NCBI GenBank assembly: GCA_937906165.1
Contig: CALCYA010000113.1
Coordinates: forward strand, 1-31,536
Reading direction: 5' to 3'
DNA length: 31,536 nt
Source of the DNA: an uncultured Bacteroidales bacterium
GTDB lineage: Bacteria > Bacteroidota > Bacteroidia > Bacteroidales > Bacteroidaceae
The first letter of the stretch is position 1, and every line of letters begins with the position of its first letter. The notes beneath the pieces are model-generated. The model made no database searches and had not been told where the DNA came from. It worked only from the letters and a program-made list of their open reading frames with translations. Made by a program: the position numbers and the translations under genes. Below, piece by piece: positions 7,328 to 16,313 of this stretch.

Positions 7328-8110
7328 TCATAGAACCATTATACCATTGAAAATCCTGCCCGACTCTATGCCTAACCTGCGTGCCGAGAAGAACTCGCTG
7401 TAGCGGCTGTAGGTACAGATGCCTGCAATGTGGATATTCTCCTCGTTCAGGCCTTTGTCAATCAGTTGCAGTCTGTTGGCCTCCCAAAGGTCGATGTGCC
7501 ATTTTGTGCCGCCTGTGGCAGTGGGGTAGCGTGCGGCAATTCTCTCCATCGGGAACCCGCACTCTGCGAACTTCTCGTACACCTCATCGCCAATCTCAAA
7601 GGCCTCGATGGATATGCCGGGTGCTATAACCGCCTTTATGTCGGCCGGGTTGCTGCCGTAATGCTCTTCCATTGCATCTATACACCTTTCTGCAATACAT
7701 GCCACTGTACCTCGCCAACCGGCGTGTATGGCTGCTACAGCACTCTTTCGGGAGTCGTAAAGCAGTACGGGGATGCAATCGGCTGTAGAAACGCCTATGC
7801 AGGTCTGTGCAATGTCTGTGACAATGGCGTCAATACCTTCCAGTTTCTCCTTCTGCTCTTTAGGGGTGAGCGCAAGAAACTCCTTGTCTATGACTATAGT
7901 TTTGCTGCCGTGTGTCTGGCGTGGGAGAATAAGCCTGTCGTTTTTGATGCCAAGTTCGCGGCAGAGCGTCTTCCTGCATTCTGCAACGTGCTCGGCAGTG
8001 TCACCGCAGTAGTGTGTTATATTGAACCCGCCATAATTGCCGGAGCCTTCTCCACGCTTGGTAGAGAAGGCTCTTGCTCCATTTCCGATATTATATTCAA
8101 GTAGTTCCAT
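7328..8110 (-). CDS. pgeF: Purine nucleoside phosphorylase / polyphenol oxidase family (YfiH, laccase domain)
   Basis: This is a member of the YfiH/YlmD/FAMIN family. Proteins of this family cleave purine nucleosides (phosphorolysis and deamination) using zinc, and E. coli PgeF corrects peptidoglycan precursors that carry the wrong amino acid. The three metal-site residues are present: H67 in 'RQTHGS', C112 in 'TADCIPVL' and H129 in 'HAGWRG'. The 260-residue length fits the whole single-domain family. The start lies four bases after the stop of the TonB_C-domain gene, so the two are translated from one mRNA. Older databases call it a multicopper polyphenol oxidase, which the zinc-site chemistry no longer supports. 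Which nucleoside it uses cannot be read from sequence. Confidence 0.92.
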   Translation of the reverse strand: MELLEYNIGNGARAFSTKRGEGSGNYGGFNITHYCGDTAEHVAECRKTLCRELGIKNDRLILPRQTHGSKTIVIDKEFLALTPKEQKEKLEGIDAIVTDIAQTCIGVSTADCIPVLLYDSRKSAVAAIHAGWRGTVACIAERCIDAMEEHYGSNPADIKAVIAPGISIEAFEIGDEVYEKFAECGFPMERIAARYPTATGGTKWHIDLWEANRLQLIDKGLNEENIHIAGICTYSRYSEFFSARRLGIESGRIFNGIMVL

Positions 8111-8114
8111 CCTG

Positions 8115-8738
8115 TTATCGTCCGGGCCTGAATGTAAATGTCATGTTGTATATGCGTTCCTTGCCGTTTTCAGGGTCTTTAGCCGGTGTCCAGGCGGGCA
8201 TCAGCTTTGCTACACGCATGGCCTCGGCATCCATTGCCTCGTTGCCGCTGCTTGAGGCTATCTCCATATTGCCTGGTACTCCGTCCGGGTTAATGGTTAT
8301 TGAAACGGTTACCTTGCCTGTCAGGCGTCTGGCCTTGCACTCCTCGGGGTACTGCCTGTTGCTTCTGATGAACTCCCTCAAGGCTTTTTCACCGCCGGGG
8401 TATGTTGGCATGTCTTCCGTGTTCGGCACATTGAATATGCCTATACTCCTTTGGTTAATCTTTATCGGGGCAACAAGTTGCTCTGTTGGCAACTCTTCAT
8501 CTTGCTCCTTTATGGTGCTTGTGGGAACCTTACCGGGCTTATTATGCTGGGCTGGCTTCTTTGTCTCTTTAAGTTCCTCTTTAGTCTTTGTGTCAATGGC
8601 TTTTCCGGCCTTGTCAGCCTTCATTATTCTCAATGGCTTGATGCTGTCAAGAGGCAAAGCGTCAACTCTGGCAGCATTATATGCGCCAGCTGTAGCCGCA
8701 AAGGCCAGTAGGGCGAGTGTAAGGTGTAACTTGCGCAT
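8115..8738 (-). CDS. Periplasmic TonB C-terminal domain protein
   Basis: The 207-residue product has an N-terminal signal sequence or anchor ('MRKLHLTLALLAFAATAGA'), a charged lysine-, glutamate- and proline-containing linker (about 40-110) and a TonB_C domain at about 112-205, recognisable from 'YPGGEKALREFI', 'YPEECK' and 'GKVTVSITINPDG'. TonB proteins transmit proton-motive force to outer-membrane receptors. This one lacks the long Pro-Glu/Pro-Lys arm and may be released by signal peptidase after 'AGA', so it may not be a working energy transducer; similar stand-alone TonB_C proteins are common in Bacteroidales. It lies six bases behind metY and four before pgeF. No exbB/exbD is nearby. 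Confidence 0.85.
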   Translation of the reverse strand: MRKLHLTLALLAFAATAGAYNAARVDALPLDSIKPLRIMKADKAGKAIDTKTKEELKETKKPAQHNKPGKVPTSTIKEQDEELPTEQLVAPIKINQRSIGIFNVPNTEDMPTYPGGEKALREFIRSNRQYPEECKARRLTGKVTVSITINPDGVPGNMEIASSSGNEAMDAEAMRVAKLMPAWTPAKDPENGKERIYNMTFTFRPGR

Positions 8739-8744
8739 GTTCCT

Positions 8745-10028
8745 TTATATTATCTCAAGTGCCTGCTCGATGTCTGCAATGAGGTCGTCAACATCCTCAA
8801 TGCCTACAGAAAGACGAATCAGGTCTGGGTCAATACCGGCCTCTCTTAACTGTTCGTCGTTTAGCTGACGGTGTGTGTGGCTCGCAGGGTTAAGAACGCA
8901 AGAGCGGGCGTCGGCAACGTGTGTCACAATGGCAATGAGCTTTAGGCTGTCCATGAAGCGGATAGCATCTTCCTTGTCGCCCTTGACTGCAAATGCCATC
9001 ACTCCGCATCCGCCGTTGGGAACATATTTCTTCGCAAGTTCATAATATTTGCTGCTTGGCAGGCCGCAGTAGTTCACCCATTTTACCTTTGGATGGTTCT
9101 CGAGGTACTCCGCAATCTTCTGTGCGTTCTCGCAGTGGCGTGGCATACGCAGGTGCAGTGTCTCAAGTCCAAGGTTGAGCAGGAACGCATTCTCCGGTGC
9201 CATCATCGCACCCAGGTCGCGCATCACCTGTGCAACCATCTTTGTTATATATGCAGCCTTGCCGAAGTTCTTTGTGTAGATAAGTCCGTGGTAGCTGTGG
9301 TCTGGCTCAGTAAGGCAGGTGAATCTGTCATGCTGTGCCTCCCAATCGAAGTTACCGCTGTCGACAACGCAACCGCCTACAGCAACTGCATGACCGTCCA
9401 TATATTTTGTTGTAGAATGTGTCACGATGTCTGCTCCCCACTCGATAGGGCGGCAGTTGACCGGAGTCGCAAATGTGTTGTCAATGATGAGGGGCACTCC
9501 GTTGCGGTGTGCAATGTCAGCGAACTTCTCAATGTCAAGCACGTTCACGCTGGGGTTGGAGATTGTCTCGCCGAAGAGCGCCTTTGTATTGGGGCGGAAA
9601 GCCTTCTCAATCTCCTCGGCAGGAGCATCGGCATCAACGAATGTGACCTCAATACCCATCTTCTTCATTGTCACGGCAAAAAGGTTGTATGTGCCGCCAT
9701 AGATCGTGGTAGCCGAAACAAAATGGTCGCCCGACTGGCAAATGTTCAGTATCGCATAAAAATTCGCAGCCTGGCCCGATGAGGTCATCACAGCACCGAC
9801 ACCGCCTTCAAGTGCATTGATCTTTGCACCTACAGCATCAACGGTGGGGTTCTGCAGGCGGCTGTAGAAATAACCGCTGTCCTCAAGGTCGAAGAGGCGT
9901 GCCATCTGCTCACTTGTCTCGTATTTGAAAGTTGTGCTCTGGTAAATGGGGAGTACTCTCGATTCGCCCTTCTTGGGCTGCCAGCCTCCCTGTACACACA
10001 ATGTTCCTGAATTTAGTTTCTTTGTCAT
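8745..10028 (-). CDS. metY: O-acetylhomoserine aminocarboxypropyltransferase (sulfhydrylase)
   Basis: This PLP enzyme makes homocysteine (or cysteine from O-acetylserine) by replacing the acetyl group with sulfide, a direct route into methionine. The length of 427 is the usual MetY length, longer than the roughly 390-400 of MetB/MetC/methionine gamma-lyase. The PLP lysine is K208 in 'HSTTKYMDGH', D183 in 'IIDNTFATP' contacts the PLP nitrogen, and 'YSRLQNPT' (55-62) and 'SSGQAA' (83-88) are family signatures. It is the first gene of a three-gene minus-strand unit with the TonB_C-domain protein and pgeF. I see no SAM-responsive riboswitch in its short leader. Methionine gamma-lyase is the main alternative. 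Confidence 0.93.
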   Translation of the reverse strand: MTKKLNSGTLCVQGGWQPKKGESRVLPIYQSTTFKYETSEQMARLFDLEDSGYFYSRLQNPTVDAVGAKINALEGGVGAVMTSSGQAANFYAILNICQSGDHFVSATTIYGGTYNLFAVTMKKMGIEVTFVDADAPAEEIEKAFRPNTKALFGETISNPSVNVLDIEKFADIAHRNGVPLIIDNTFATPVNCRPIEWGADIVTHSTTKYMDGHAVAVGGCVVDSGNFDWEAQHDRFTCLTEPDHSYHGLIYTKNFGKAAYITKMVAQVMRDLGAMMAPENAFLLNLGLETLHLRMPRHCENAQKIAEYLENHPKVKWVNYCGLPSSKYYELAKKYVPNGGCGVMAFAVKGDKEDAIRFMDSLKLIAIVTHVADARSCVLNPASHTHRQLNDEQLREAGIDPDLIRLSVGIEDVDDLIADIEQALEII

Positions 10029-10066
10029 ATTTGTGTTGTTTTAGTTTTCTTTATATAAATCTGTCG

Positions 10067-10074
10067 CGAAGATA
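10067..10074 (-). promoter_or_regulatory. Possible -7 box for the metY unit
   Basis: On the minus strand the sequence reads TATCTTCG, one base from the consensus TATCTTTG, about 40 bases before the metY start. No clear -33 TTTG is found at the expected distance, so the call is tentative. The rest of the 288-base gap to 10316 holds only the divergent promoter. Confidence 0.3.
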
Positions 10075-10240
10075 ATACTATTCATTGTGAAAATGTTTTA
10101 AATGTTCCGTTTTTTATAAATAATGTTATCGGAATCATGTGCCGGAAGATTACGTTTCCATATTTCCTGCGTATATTCTCAATAATGGACCGTTCGTCAA
10201 TTCTCTTCTCCGGGGCAGTTTTTCGTGGTGTGAAAATTGA

Positions 10241-10269
10241 TTGAAAAGTTATAAATTTGATTATCTTTG
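10241..10269 (+). promoter_or_regulatory. Promoter for the M60 peptidase and small peptide genes
   Basis: TTG (10241-10243) and TATCTTTG (10262-10269) are spaced by 18 bases, a full match to the Bacteroidetes vegetative promoter. Transcription should start near 10276, giving a 40-base AT-rich leader. Confidence 0.65.
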
Positions 10270-10316
10270 CTGAAGTGCAAAATTTGATAACTGTAGAATA
10301 TAAGTAGACACAAAAT

Positions 10317-13300
10317 ATGAAAAGGATTTTTATTTATCTCATGACTACAGCCCTTTTCGCGTTGTATGGTACAACTGCTTGGGCGCAGTTGTCATCTCTT
10401 GAAAACGGCAAGGTCTATCATTTTACCTGCGGAGGGACAACCTCTGTCTCTTTGGGCGCGAGTGCAGTGGATGATGTGGCTGCTGTAGCAACTGATATCA
10501 GTGACAAGGCCCAGCAATGGCTTGTTACAAAAAACGGCAACTACTACACACTGCGTAACCTCGCAAACGGTTATTACCTGAGTGGCGCAGGAACAAGTAC
10601 CGGGTGGTCTCTCTCATCAGGGAACAGTAATGAAACCAACCTCTTTGAACTTGCTACAGTAGGCGGCTCTTATAATGCTATACGTAGTAAGTCGCATAGT
10701 TCAAACGGATATGCCTGGATGCATAAGGATGCGCAGAACAATATTGTTGGTTGGGAGAACGGGGCAGTGAACAGCCAATGGACTATAGCTGCTGTAGATA
10801 TCTCAGCCGACGAACTTGCAGCCAATTGGAAGTATATCGAGGAAATGCAGGGCGTAGCCGGCAATTTGTCAAGTTTCCAGAGTGCCCTTGACAATCTTTT
10901 TGCGGATAAGGCGTGCACAACCCTCAAGAAACAATTTGCGAACGTTGCGGCTATTGAGGCTGATGCCGATTATAAGACGCTTCCTGCTGTTTTGCAGGCG
11001 ATGGTAAAGAAAGTGTATACCAATGATTGGACCGAGGACAATGCCGACAACTCAAAGGATGGGTGGGACAACGATTATGCCCGTAAGTTCCGCGTGCAGA
11101 TGTACGAGCCGTACAGTGTGGCCGGTGCTGTAACATCTTTCCTGCGCATTAATGCCCACGCTAACAACGATAATCCCACTGGTATCTATCCGCATGAGCG
11201 TGGCATGGTATACGTTATGGTAGAGGGTGAAGTTGCAGAAGGCGCATCGCTGCGCCTTGTCGACGCTGGTGTGAACAACCGCATCGGTAATCCGTTGGGT
11301 GCCGGTGTTGAGCTCAAAGAGGGGTTGAACGCAGTCCCCTATTATGCATTGGGTGGTCACCTGTATGTGTGTTATAATGTTTCAACATATGATTCCTCTA
11401 CAGGCAGTTTCCCCTATAGACTCTCCGATTTCTCTCCATTGAAGATACATATCGAAGGCGGAGCCATAAACGGTTACTATAATGCCTGTGGCGATTTCCG
11501 TGCAACATCCGAGACCGAGGACCTTTGGGGTGGTGTCGATAATGATGCCGACTGGAACTACTATGAGGAGCGTGCGAACCTGGGTGTGTTGCCATTGCTC
11601 GGTCATCGTCAGGTGCTGCTGTTCCAGCTGGAGGATACAGATGGCAACAAGGGCATGAGATCCCTGCTTACCGACTATCTTTCGGTTCCCTCTCTCCCCA
11701 ATAACCGTACAAAACAGTGGAGTGACTATGGTATGGGTCTTGACCCCAATACGGGTAAGGTAAATATCATGATGGAGGCTTGGGACCGCATAATGTACTC
11801 TGAACTTGCAACATTGGGTCTTGTGAGCCGTTCGCAGCTGGATAAGATGAACAGTTTCTATCCGCGCTGGAAAAGTGACGGTACGTATGCCGAGATATAC
11901 AACTATGGCAGTGCCACGGTAAACGGTGTCACGGCGACTTATCAGGAGTTCTGCGAAGGACGCGACTACAGCGAGTATTTCAATCACCATGGTGTGGCAT
12001 TGGGTACAACTACCGGTTATATGTATGGTGGTTGGGACCACTGCGGTTATCACATAAACACCTTTGGTAGCATTATATCAAGTATAGCAAATGAGCCCGG
12101 TCCTACATGGGGACCTGCACACGAGATCGGTCACCAGCATCAGGGGGTAATAAACCTGAACGGACAGACGGAGGTCACCAACAACTTCTTCTCGAATGTG
12201 GCCGTGTGGTATATGGGTATGGGTACATCGCGCTACAACGGCAGCGAGGGTAATCTTGAGCACGTGCTTGCTGCGTTCAACACCGAGGACAACGACGCAT
12301 ATACAAACAACATCTGGGCCCTTACCCACATGTACTACCGTCTGTGGCTGTACTACCACCTTGCCGGCAACAACACACAGTTCTGGCCAAGGCTCTTTGA
12401 ACTCTGCCGTCAGAAACCCATCGAGAACGGTACGTCGATAGACGGCAGCACATCTTTGCTCCGTTTCTACCAGCATGCCTGTGATGCTGCGGGCGAGGAC
12501 CTTACGGAGTTCTTCCGTGCTCACGGTTATCTTGAGGTCATGGACAACCGTCTGGTAGGCGATTATACCAATGCCACATACAATGTAACCCAGGAGCAGA
12601 TAGATGTTGCCGTTGCTTCGGTCAAGGCAAAGAACTATCCGGTCAATTATGCTGTGCTGCTCATCAACGACGGTACACCAGAGACTACGCTGCAGCACGA
12701 CGGGGCAACGAAGCGTGCTCTTTGGGATGGAAGCGCTTCGGCCGAGCTGGGATCAGTCAATGATTTTATCGACGGGACGGTATCTGTAGGTGACTACACG
12801 GCAGAGATTTCTTCCGACGGTAATGTGACGATGAGCGGTGAGGGCGGTGTCGGATTCATTATCCTTGACAGCGAAGGCAAGATTGTGTCATTCAGCAACA
12901 AGAAGACCTTTAAGCTCAGTGATGAGGCTGCATACCTTGTGGCTACGGGCAATGCAAGTGTCAGCGTCGTGGCTTCGGACAACGAGGTGTATGAGGCCGA
13001 GGTTGACCTTACAGCGGTGCAGGGTAATCTGTTGCAGAGCCTTATTTCTAAAGTGGAGGTGTTGCCAATGGAGAGCGAGGCTGCATATACACATATAGGT
13101 TTCTATTCGGCTCCGGCTTCCGGGCCTTTGCGTGCCGCACTTGCACAGGCAAAGGAAACTGCAGAGAGCGGGATAGGAATTGCAACTGCTTACGAACTTC
13201 TCTACAACGAATATACAGCGTTGCTTGCTGCCGATCCTGTGAATGTGAAGGTGCAGTTCAATCCGTCACTCACATATACCCTCAAAAACTATGCTTATCC

Positions 13301-16289
13301 TTTGCGTACAATGACGGTGAGCGGCAGTACGGTATATGCAAATACAGGTGTTGACCTTTCCTCTGCTGCTGCACAGTGGCAGTTTGTTCCGACAGCAACT
13401 AAAGGCGTGTACAACGTAAAGAATATGGACGGAGACTATTGTCCTGCTATATCTGCATCTGCCGCGATGACAGTGACAAGCGACCAGAGCGATGCCGGAA
13501 CATATATCCTTGAGGATTTGGGCGCAGGTCTGTGGGCTATAAGCCTTACCCCGTCGGCAAACAACAGCTCTTTCCACAGTGCTTCGAACGACAGCTATAA
13601 GGTTGTAGGTTGGAACACAGGTTCTGATGCTACAAGGTGGTATCTGACAGCAGTGGAAGCTGATGCCGATGCAAAGGCCGAGGCCGAGCTTCTTGCTTTG
13701 GTGGAAAAGACCGGGTCGCTCGTGAACTCGTTGGCGACATTTGAGAGTGAGATCGTGGAAGATGCCCTGCCCCTGCAGACAGCAGAGGGCGCCCCTTGTT
13801 ACATCTGGAGCAACGCTCCGCAAAGCGATTCGCCCGTTGCCAATCTGCTCGACAATTCGTCAAGCACTTTCTTCCACTCGAACTGGAAAAACAGCACACC
13901 TCCGGCCGACGGGCTCGACCATCACCTGACCGTGGAACTTGGCACTGATAATAGCCTATCTGCTTTCAAATTCTATTATCAGGCACGCACAGGTGCGGGA
14001 CTGGGCGATTATCCCAAGACCATAAAGGTGCAGGGAAGCAACAACGGTACTGATTATGTCGATATTGTAACCGTTGAACCCCGTGATGCCGACGGCGGCG
14101 TGATACAGAATGGTGCAGAGTGGACCTCGGATGTGATTGAATGTGGTATACGGTACAGCTATCTGCGTTTTATGGTCACTGTTACCACGACAAACAAGAA
14201 AACTGACGGTCACATATACTTCCACATGGCCGAGTTCAAGATATATCCCGCATCTGCATCTGCCGTGCTGAGAAACGAATATGCGGAATATGAGGGGATT
14301 ATAACAACTGATAATGTCGCAGCTGCTCGGGAGGAAGCATTGCTGGCCAAGGCCATATTGGCTGATGACAGCACAACAAGCAATGAGATTGCGGAGTGTA
14401 CAGCAAGCCTGCAGGCAAAATATGACGCCTTGTATGCTGAATACATGCAGGTAGTTGATTCTGAAAGAGAGAAACTCCAGGTACTTGTTACTGCTACCGA
14501 TGAACTGATAGCTAAGGTGGGTGAAGCAACTGTTGTGTCGGGTAGTGATGTCAATCTTCATGGTAAACTCTATGCCCAAAGGCCCTATGAAGCCGGCGGA
14601 ACAAATCACAATGACTATTCTTCTGCCGACAATGGTTATAATCTGCTTGACGGCAATACCGGAACACATTTCCACTCTGACTACAATGTGTCAACAATGG
14701 TTGTGCCACCATATATACGGGTAGACTTGGGTGAAGGTGAGAGTGTCAGCTGTTTCAGTTTTAATTATACTACACGTTCAAACGGTAACAACTGCCCACG
14801 TCGTATCGAGGTCTATGGCAGCAATGAAGCCGATGAGGCTTATCAGCTGATAAAGAGTTTTACCTCTTCCGATACCGCCAATCCGTTGCCAACGGCTTTT
14901 GCTTCATGGAGCTCCGGTGAGGTGAAGGCAACCACTGCGTATCGCTACTTCAAGTTTGTGGTTACAGAGTCGGAGAGTTCTAACAATGGCGGTCTTTTCT
15001 TTGTGATGTCGGAGTTCGGTTTCCGGAAACTTGCTTCAGTTTCGGTAACGGTGAATGAAGCGTATAAAGATATTGTTTCAGAAGAATTGCTAATAGAGAC
15101 ACGCAGAACCGTAGACGCTTCGGAGGTACTTTGCGGCTATGCCACCGGTGGCTTGGCTTCTGTTGCACAGCTGAAGGCGCAGCAGGCAGTGCTGCAGGCT
15201 GCATATGACGCCTTGAATGCGGCAGTAAATTCATCTGTATTGCCAGTTCCTGCAAAGTTCTATGCTCTGCGTTGCAGCTACCAGAGCCGTTACGTCTATG
15301 TGAATGAGACAAACCGCTTGCAGTGGAACGGAGAGTATGATTCTTCGTCAAGCCGTGCCGTATGGCAGTTCGAGAACGTTGATGAGGCTAAAGGCGTTTT
15401 CAGGATGAAGAGCCTGCATACAGACGGTTATCTGGGAGCATTGTCAAACAATACTCAGGCTGAGCTCGGCATTGATGCCGCCGAGGTAATTGTCTCACCG
15501 TCGGAGAGTGTTGACGGTGCAGTGGTGTTCGCTGTCGGTGACAGCGGCCTTGGCTTGCACGCTCATGGTAGCAATAATCGTGTGATAGGTTACACCAACA
15601 CAGCCGAGGCCAACCACTATTATCTTGAAGAAGTATCCCCGGAGGATATACACTTCGACGTGACAATGACGGCAACATACTCATCGGTGATGCTCAACTA
15701 CAACACAGTTGTTCCTGCGGGTGTTACAGCGTATGTCGCAACCGGTATTGACGGTGGACGCGTAACTCTTGAGACTGTTACGGAGGAGGGTTGTGTGCTT
15801 CCTGCTAACACGCCTGTTATCCTTTACCGCCAGGACGAGGAAAATCTTAAACGCTTTGTCTACACCGACGAGCAGGCTGTAGCCGACACTTCTGCCTCAC
15901 TGCTTGAGGGACGTCTTTGTGTCGATTACATCGAATGTCTCGACGGTTATAAATACTACAAACTGCTTCTCGTGGATGGTGAGGCAAAGATGTATCACAT
16001 GTATGAGGAGTTTGACAAGGACGGTACATTCGGCCCGAACGATATATACAAGTTGACCAATGACGGCGGTTACATAAAGTGCAGTGCAAACAAGATATAT
16101 ATGGTGTTGCCTGTGAGTGAGGCAGGGATGAGCGCTTTTGACGTACGTATAGACGGTGCTACGGGTGTTGTAGAGGTTGAAGATGTCACAGACGGCAAGG
16201 CAATATATGACTTGCAGGGCCGTAAAGTAGGTGAGATTGTAACGCCCGGCTTCTACATTATTGGCGGAAGGAAAGTGTTTGTTGAGTGA
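10317..16289 (+). CDS. Secreted M60 (enhancin-like) metallopeptidase with lectin-like and F5/8C domains
   Basis: This is a 1990-residue exported zinc peptidase of the M60 family, enzymes known for cutting O-glycosylated mucins. A signal peptide covers 1-23 (cut after 'AWA'). Domains in order: ricin-like lectin fold (about 27-165); helical spacer; M60 catalytic region (about 250-760) with HEIGH at 602-606 and E619 in 'GQTEVTNNFF' as the third zinc ligand; second lectin-like domain (about 981-1115); F5/8C (discoidin) domain (about 1152-1315); helical FIVAR-like linker; second F5/8C domain (about 1412-1572); helical linker; third lectin-like domain (about 1643-1775); a beta-rich domain (about 1780-1940); and a C-terminal 'YDLQGRKV...GGRKVFV' tail. 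The tail resembles sorting or anchoring tails of Bacteroidales secreted proteins. No lipobox is present. Domain limits were estimated by eye; the catalytic assignment is firm. Confidence 0.9.
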   Translation: MKRIFIYLMTTALFALYGTTAWAQLSSLENGKVYHFTCGGTTSVSLGASAVDDVAAVATDISDKAQQWLVTKNGNYYTLRNLANGYYLSGAGTSTGWSLSSGNSNETNLFELATVGGSYNAIRSKSHSSNGYAWMHKDAQNNIVGWENGAVNSQWTIAAVDISADELAANWKYIEEMQGVAGNLSSFQSALDNLFADKACTTLKKQFANVAAIEADADYKTLPAVLQAMVKKVYTNDWTEDNADNSKDGWDNDYARKFRVQMYEPYSVAGAVTSFLRINAHANNDNPTGIYPHERGMVYVMVEGEVAEGASLRLVDAGVNNRIGNPLGAGVELKEGLNAVPYYALGGHLYVCYNVSTYDSSTGSFPYRLSDFSPLKIHIEGGAINGYYNACGDFRATSETEDLWGGVDNDADWNYYEERANLGVLPLLGHRQVLLFQLEDTDGNKGMRSLLTDYLSVPSLPNNRTKQWSDYGMGLDPNTGKVNIMMEAWDRIMYSELATLGLVSRSQLDKMNSFYPRWKSDGTYAEIYNYGSATVNGVTATYQEFCEGRDYSEYFNHHGVALGTTTGYMYGGWDHCGYHINTFGSIISSIANEPGPTWGPAHEIGHQHQGVINLNGQTEVTNNFFSNVAVWYMGMGTSRYNGSEGNLEHVLAAFNTEDNDAYTNNIWALTHMYYRLWLYYHLAGNNTQFWPRLFELCRQKPIENGTSIDGSTSLLRFYQHACDAAGEDLTEFFRAHGYLEVMDNRLVGDYTNATYNVTQEQIDVAVASVKAKNYPVNYAVLLINDGTPETTLQHDGATKRALWDGSASAELGSVNDFIDGTVSVGDYTAEISSDGNVTMSGEGGVGFIILDSEGKIVSFSNKKTFKLSDEAAYLVATGNASVSVVASDNEVYEAEVDLTAVQGNLLQSLISKVEVLPMESEAAYTHIGFYSAPASGPLRAALAQAKETAESGIGIATAYELLYNEYTALLAADPVNVKVQFNPSLTYTLKNYAYPLRTMTVSGSTVYANTGVDLSSAAAQWQFVPTATKGVYNVKNMDGDYCPAISASAAMTVTSDQSDAGTYILEDLGAGLWAISLTPSANNSSFHSASNDSYKVVGWNTGSDATRWYLTAVEADADAKAEAELLALVEKTGSLVNSLATFESEIVEDALPLQTAEGAPCYIWSNAPQSDSPVANLLDNSSSTFFHSNWKNSTPPADGLDHHLTVELGTDNSLSAFKFYYQARTGAGLGDYPKTIKVQGSNNGTDYVDIVTVEPRDADGGVIQNGAEWTSDVIECGIRYSYLRFMVTVTTTNKKTDGHIYFHMAEFKIYPASASAVLRNEYAEYEGIITTDNVAAAREEALLAKAILADDSTTSNEIAECTASLQAKYDALYAEYMQVVDSEREKLQVLVTATDELIAKVGEATVVSGSDVNLHGKLYAQRPYEAGGTNHNDYSSADNGYNLLDGNTGTHFHSDYNVSTMVVPPYIRVDLGEGESVSCFSFNYTTRSNGNNCPRRIEVYGSNEADEAYQLIKSFTSSDTANPLPTAFASWSSGEVKATTAYRYFKFVVTESESSNNGGLFFVMSEFGFRKLASVSVTVNEAYKDIVSEELLIETRRTVDASEVLCGYATGGLASVAQLKAQQAVLQAAYDALNAAVNSSVLPVPAKFYALRCSYQSRYVYVNETNRLQWNGEYDSSSSRAVWQFENVDEAKGVFRMKSLHTDGYLGALSNNTQAELGIDAAEVIVSPSESVDGAVVFAVGDSGLGLHAHGSNNRVIGYTNTAEANHYYLEEVSPEDIHFDVTMTATYSSVMLNYNTVVPAGVTAYVATGIDGGRVTLETVTEEGCVLPANTPVILYRQDEENLKRFVYTDEQAVADTSASLLEGRLCVDYIECLDGYKYYKLLLVDGEAKMYHMYEEFDKDGTFGPNDIYKLTNDGGYIKCSANKIYMVLPVSEAGMSAFDVRIDGATGVVEVEDVTDGKAIYDLQGRKVGEIVTPGFYIIGGRKVFVE

Positions 16290-16313
16290 AAATTAAGTTG
16301 AAATATAAATGCT

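Noticed and set aside
7430..8104. A 224-codon plus-strand frame opposite pgeF
   Set aside because: The minus-strand frame has the full YfiH active-site set; the plus-strand product is cysteine-rich with no recognisable domain, as expected of an antisense shadow.
10029..10316. SAM-type riboswitch upstream of metY
   Set aside because: The predicted leader is only about 30 bases and no SAM riboswitch core or suitable hairpins are visible.
10317..16289. Horizontal transfer or mobile element around the M60 gene
   Set aside because: No transposase, integrase, flanking direct repeats or tRNA site was seen, and codon use looks similar to neighbours by eye; a composition calculation was not possible.
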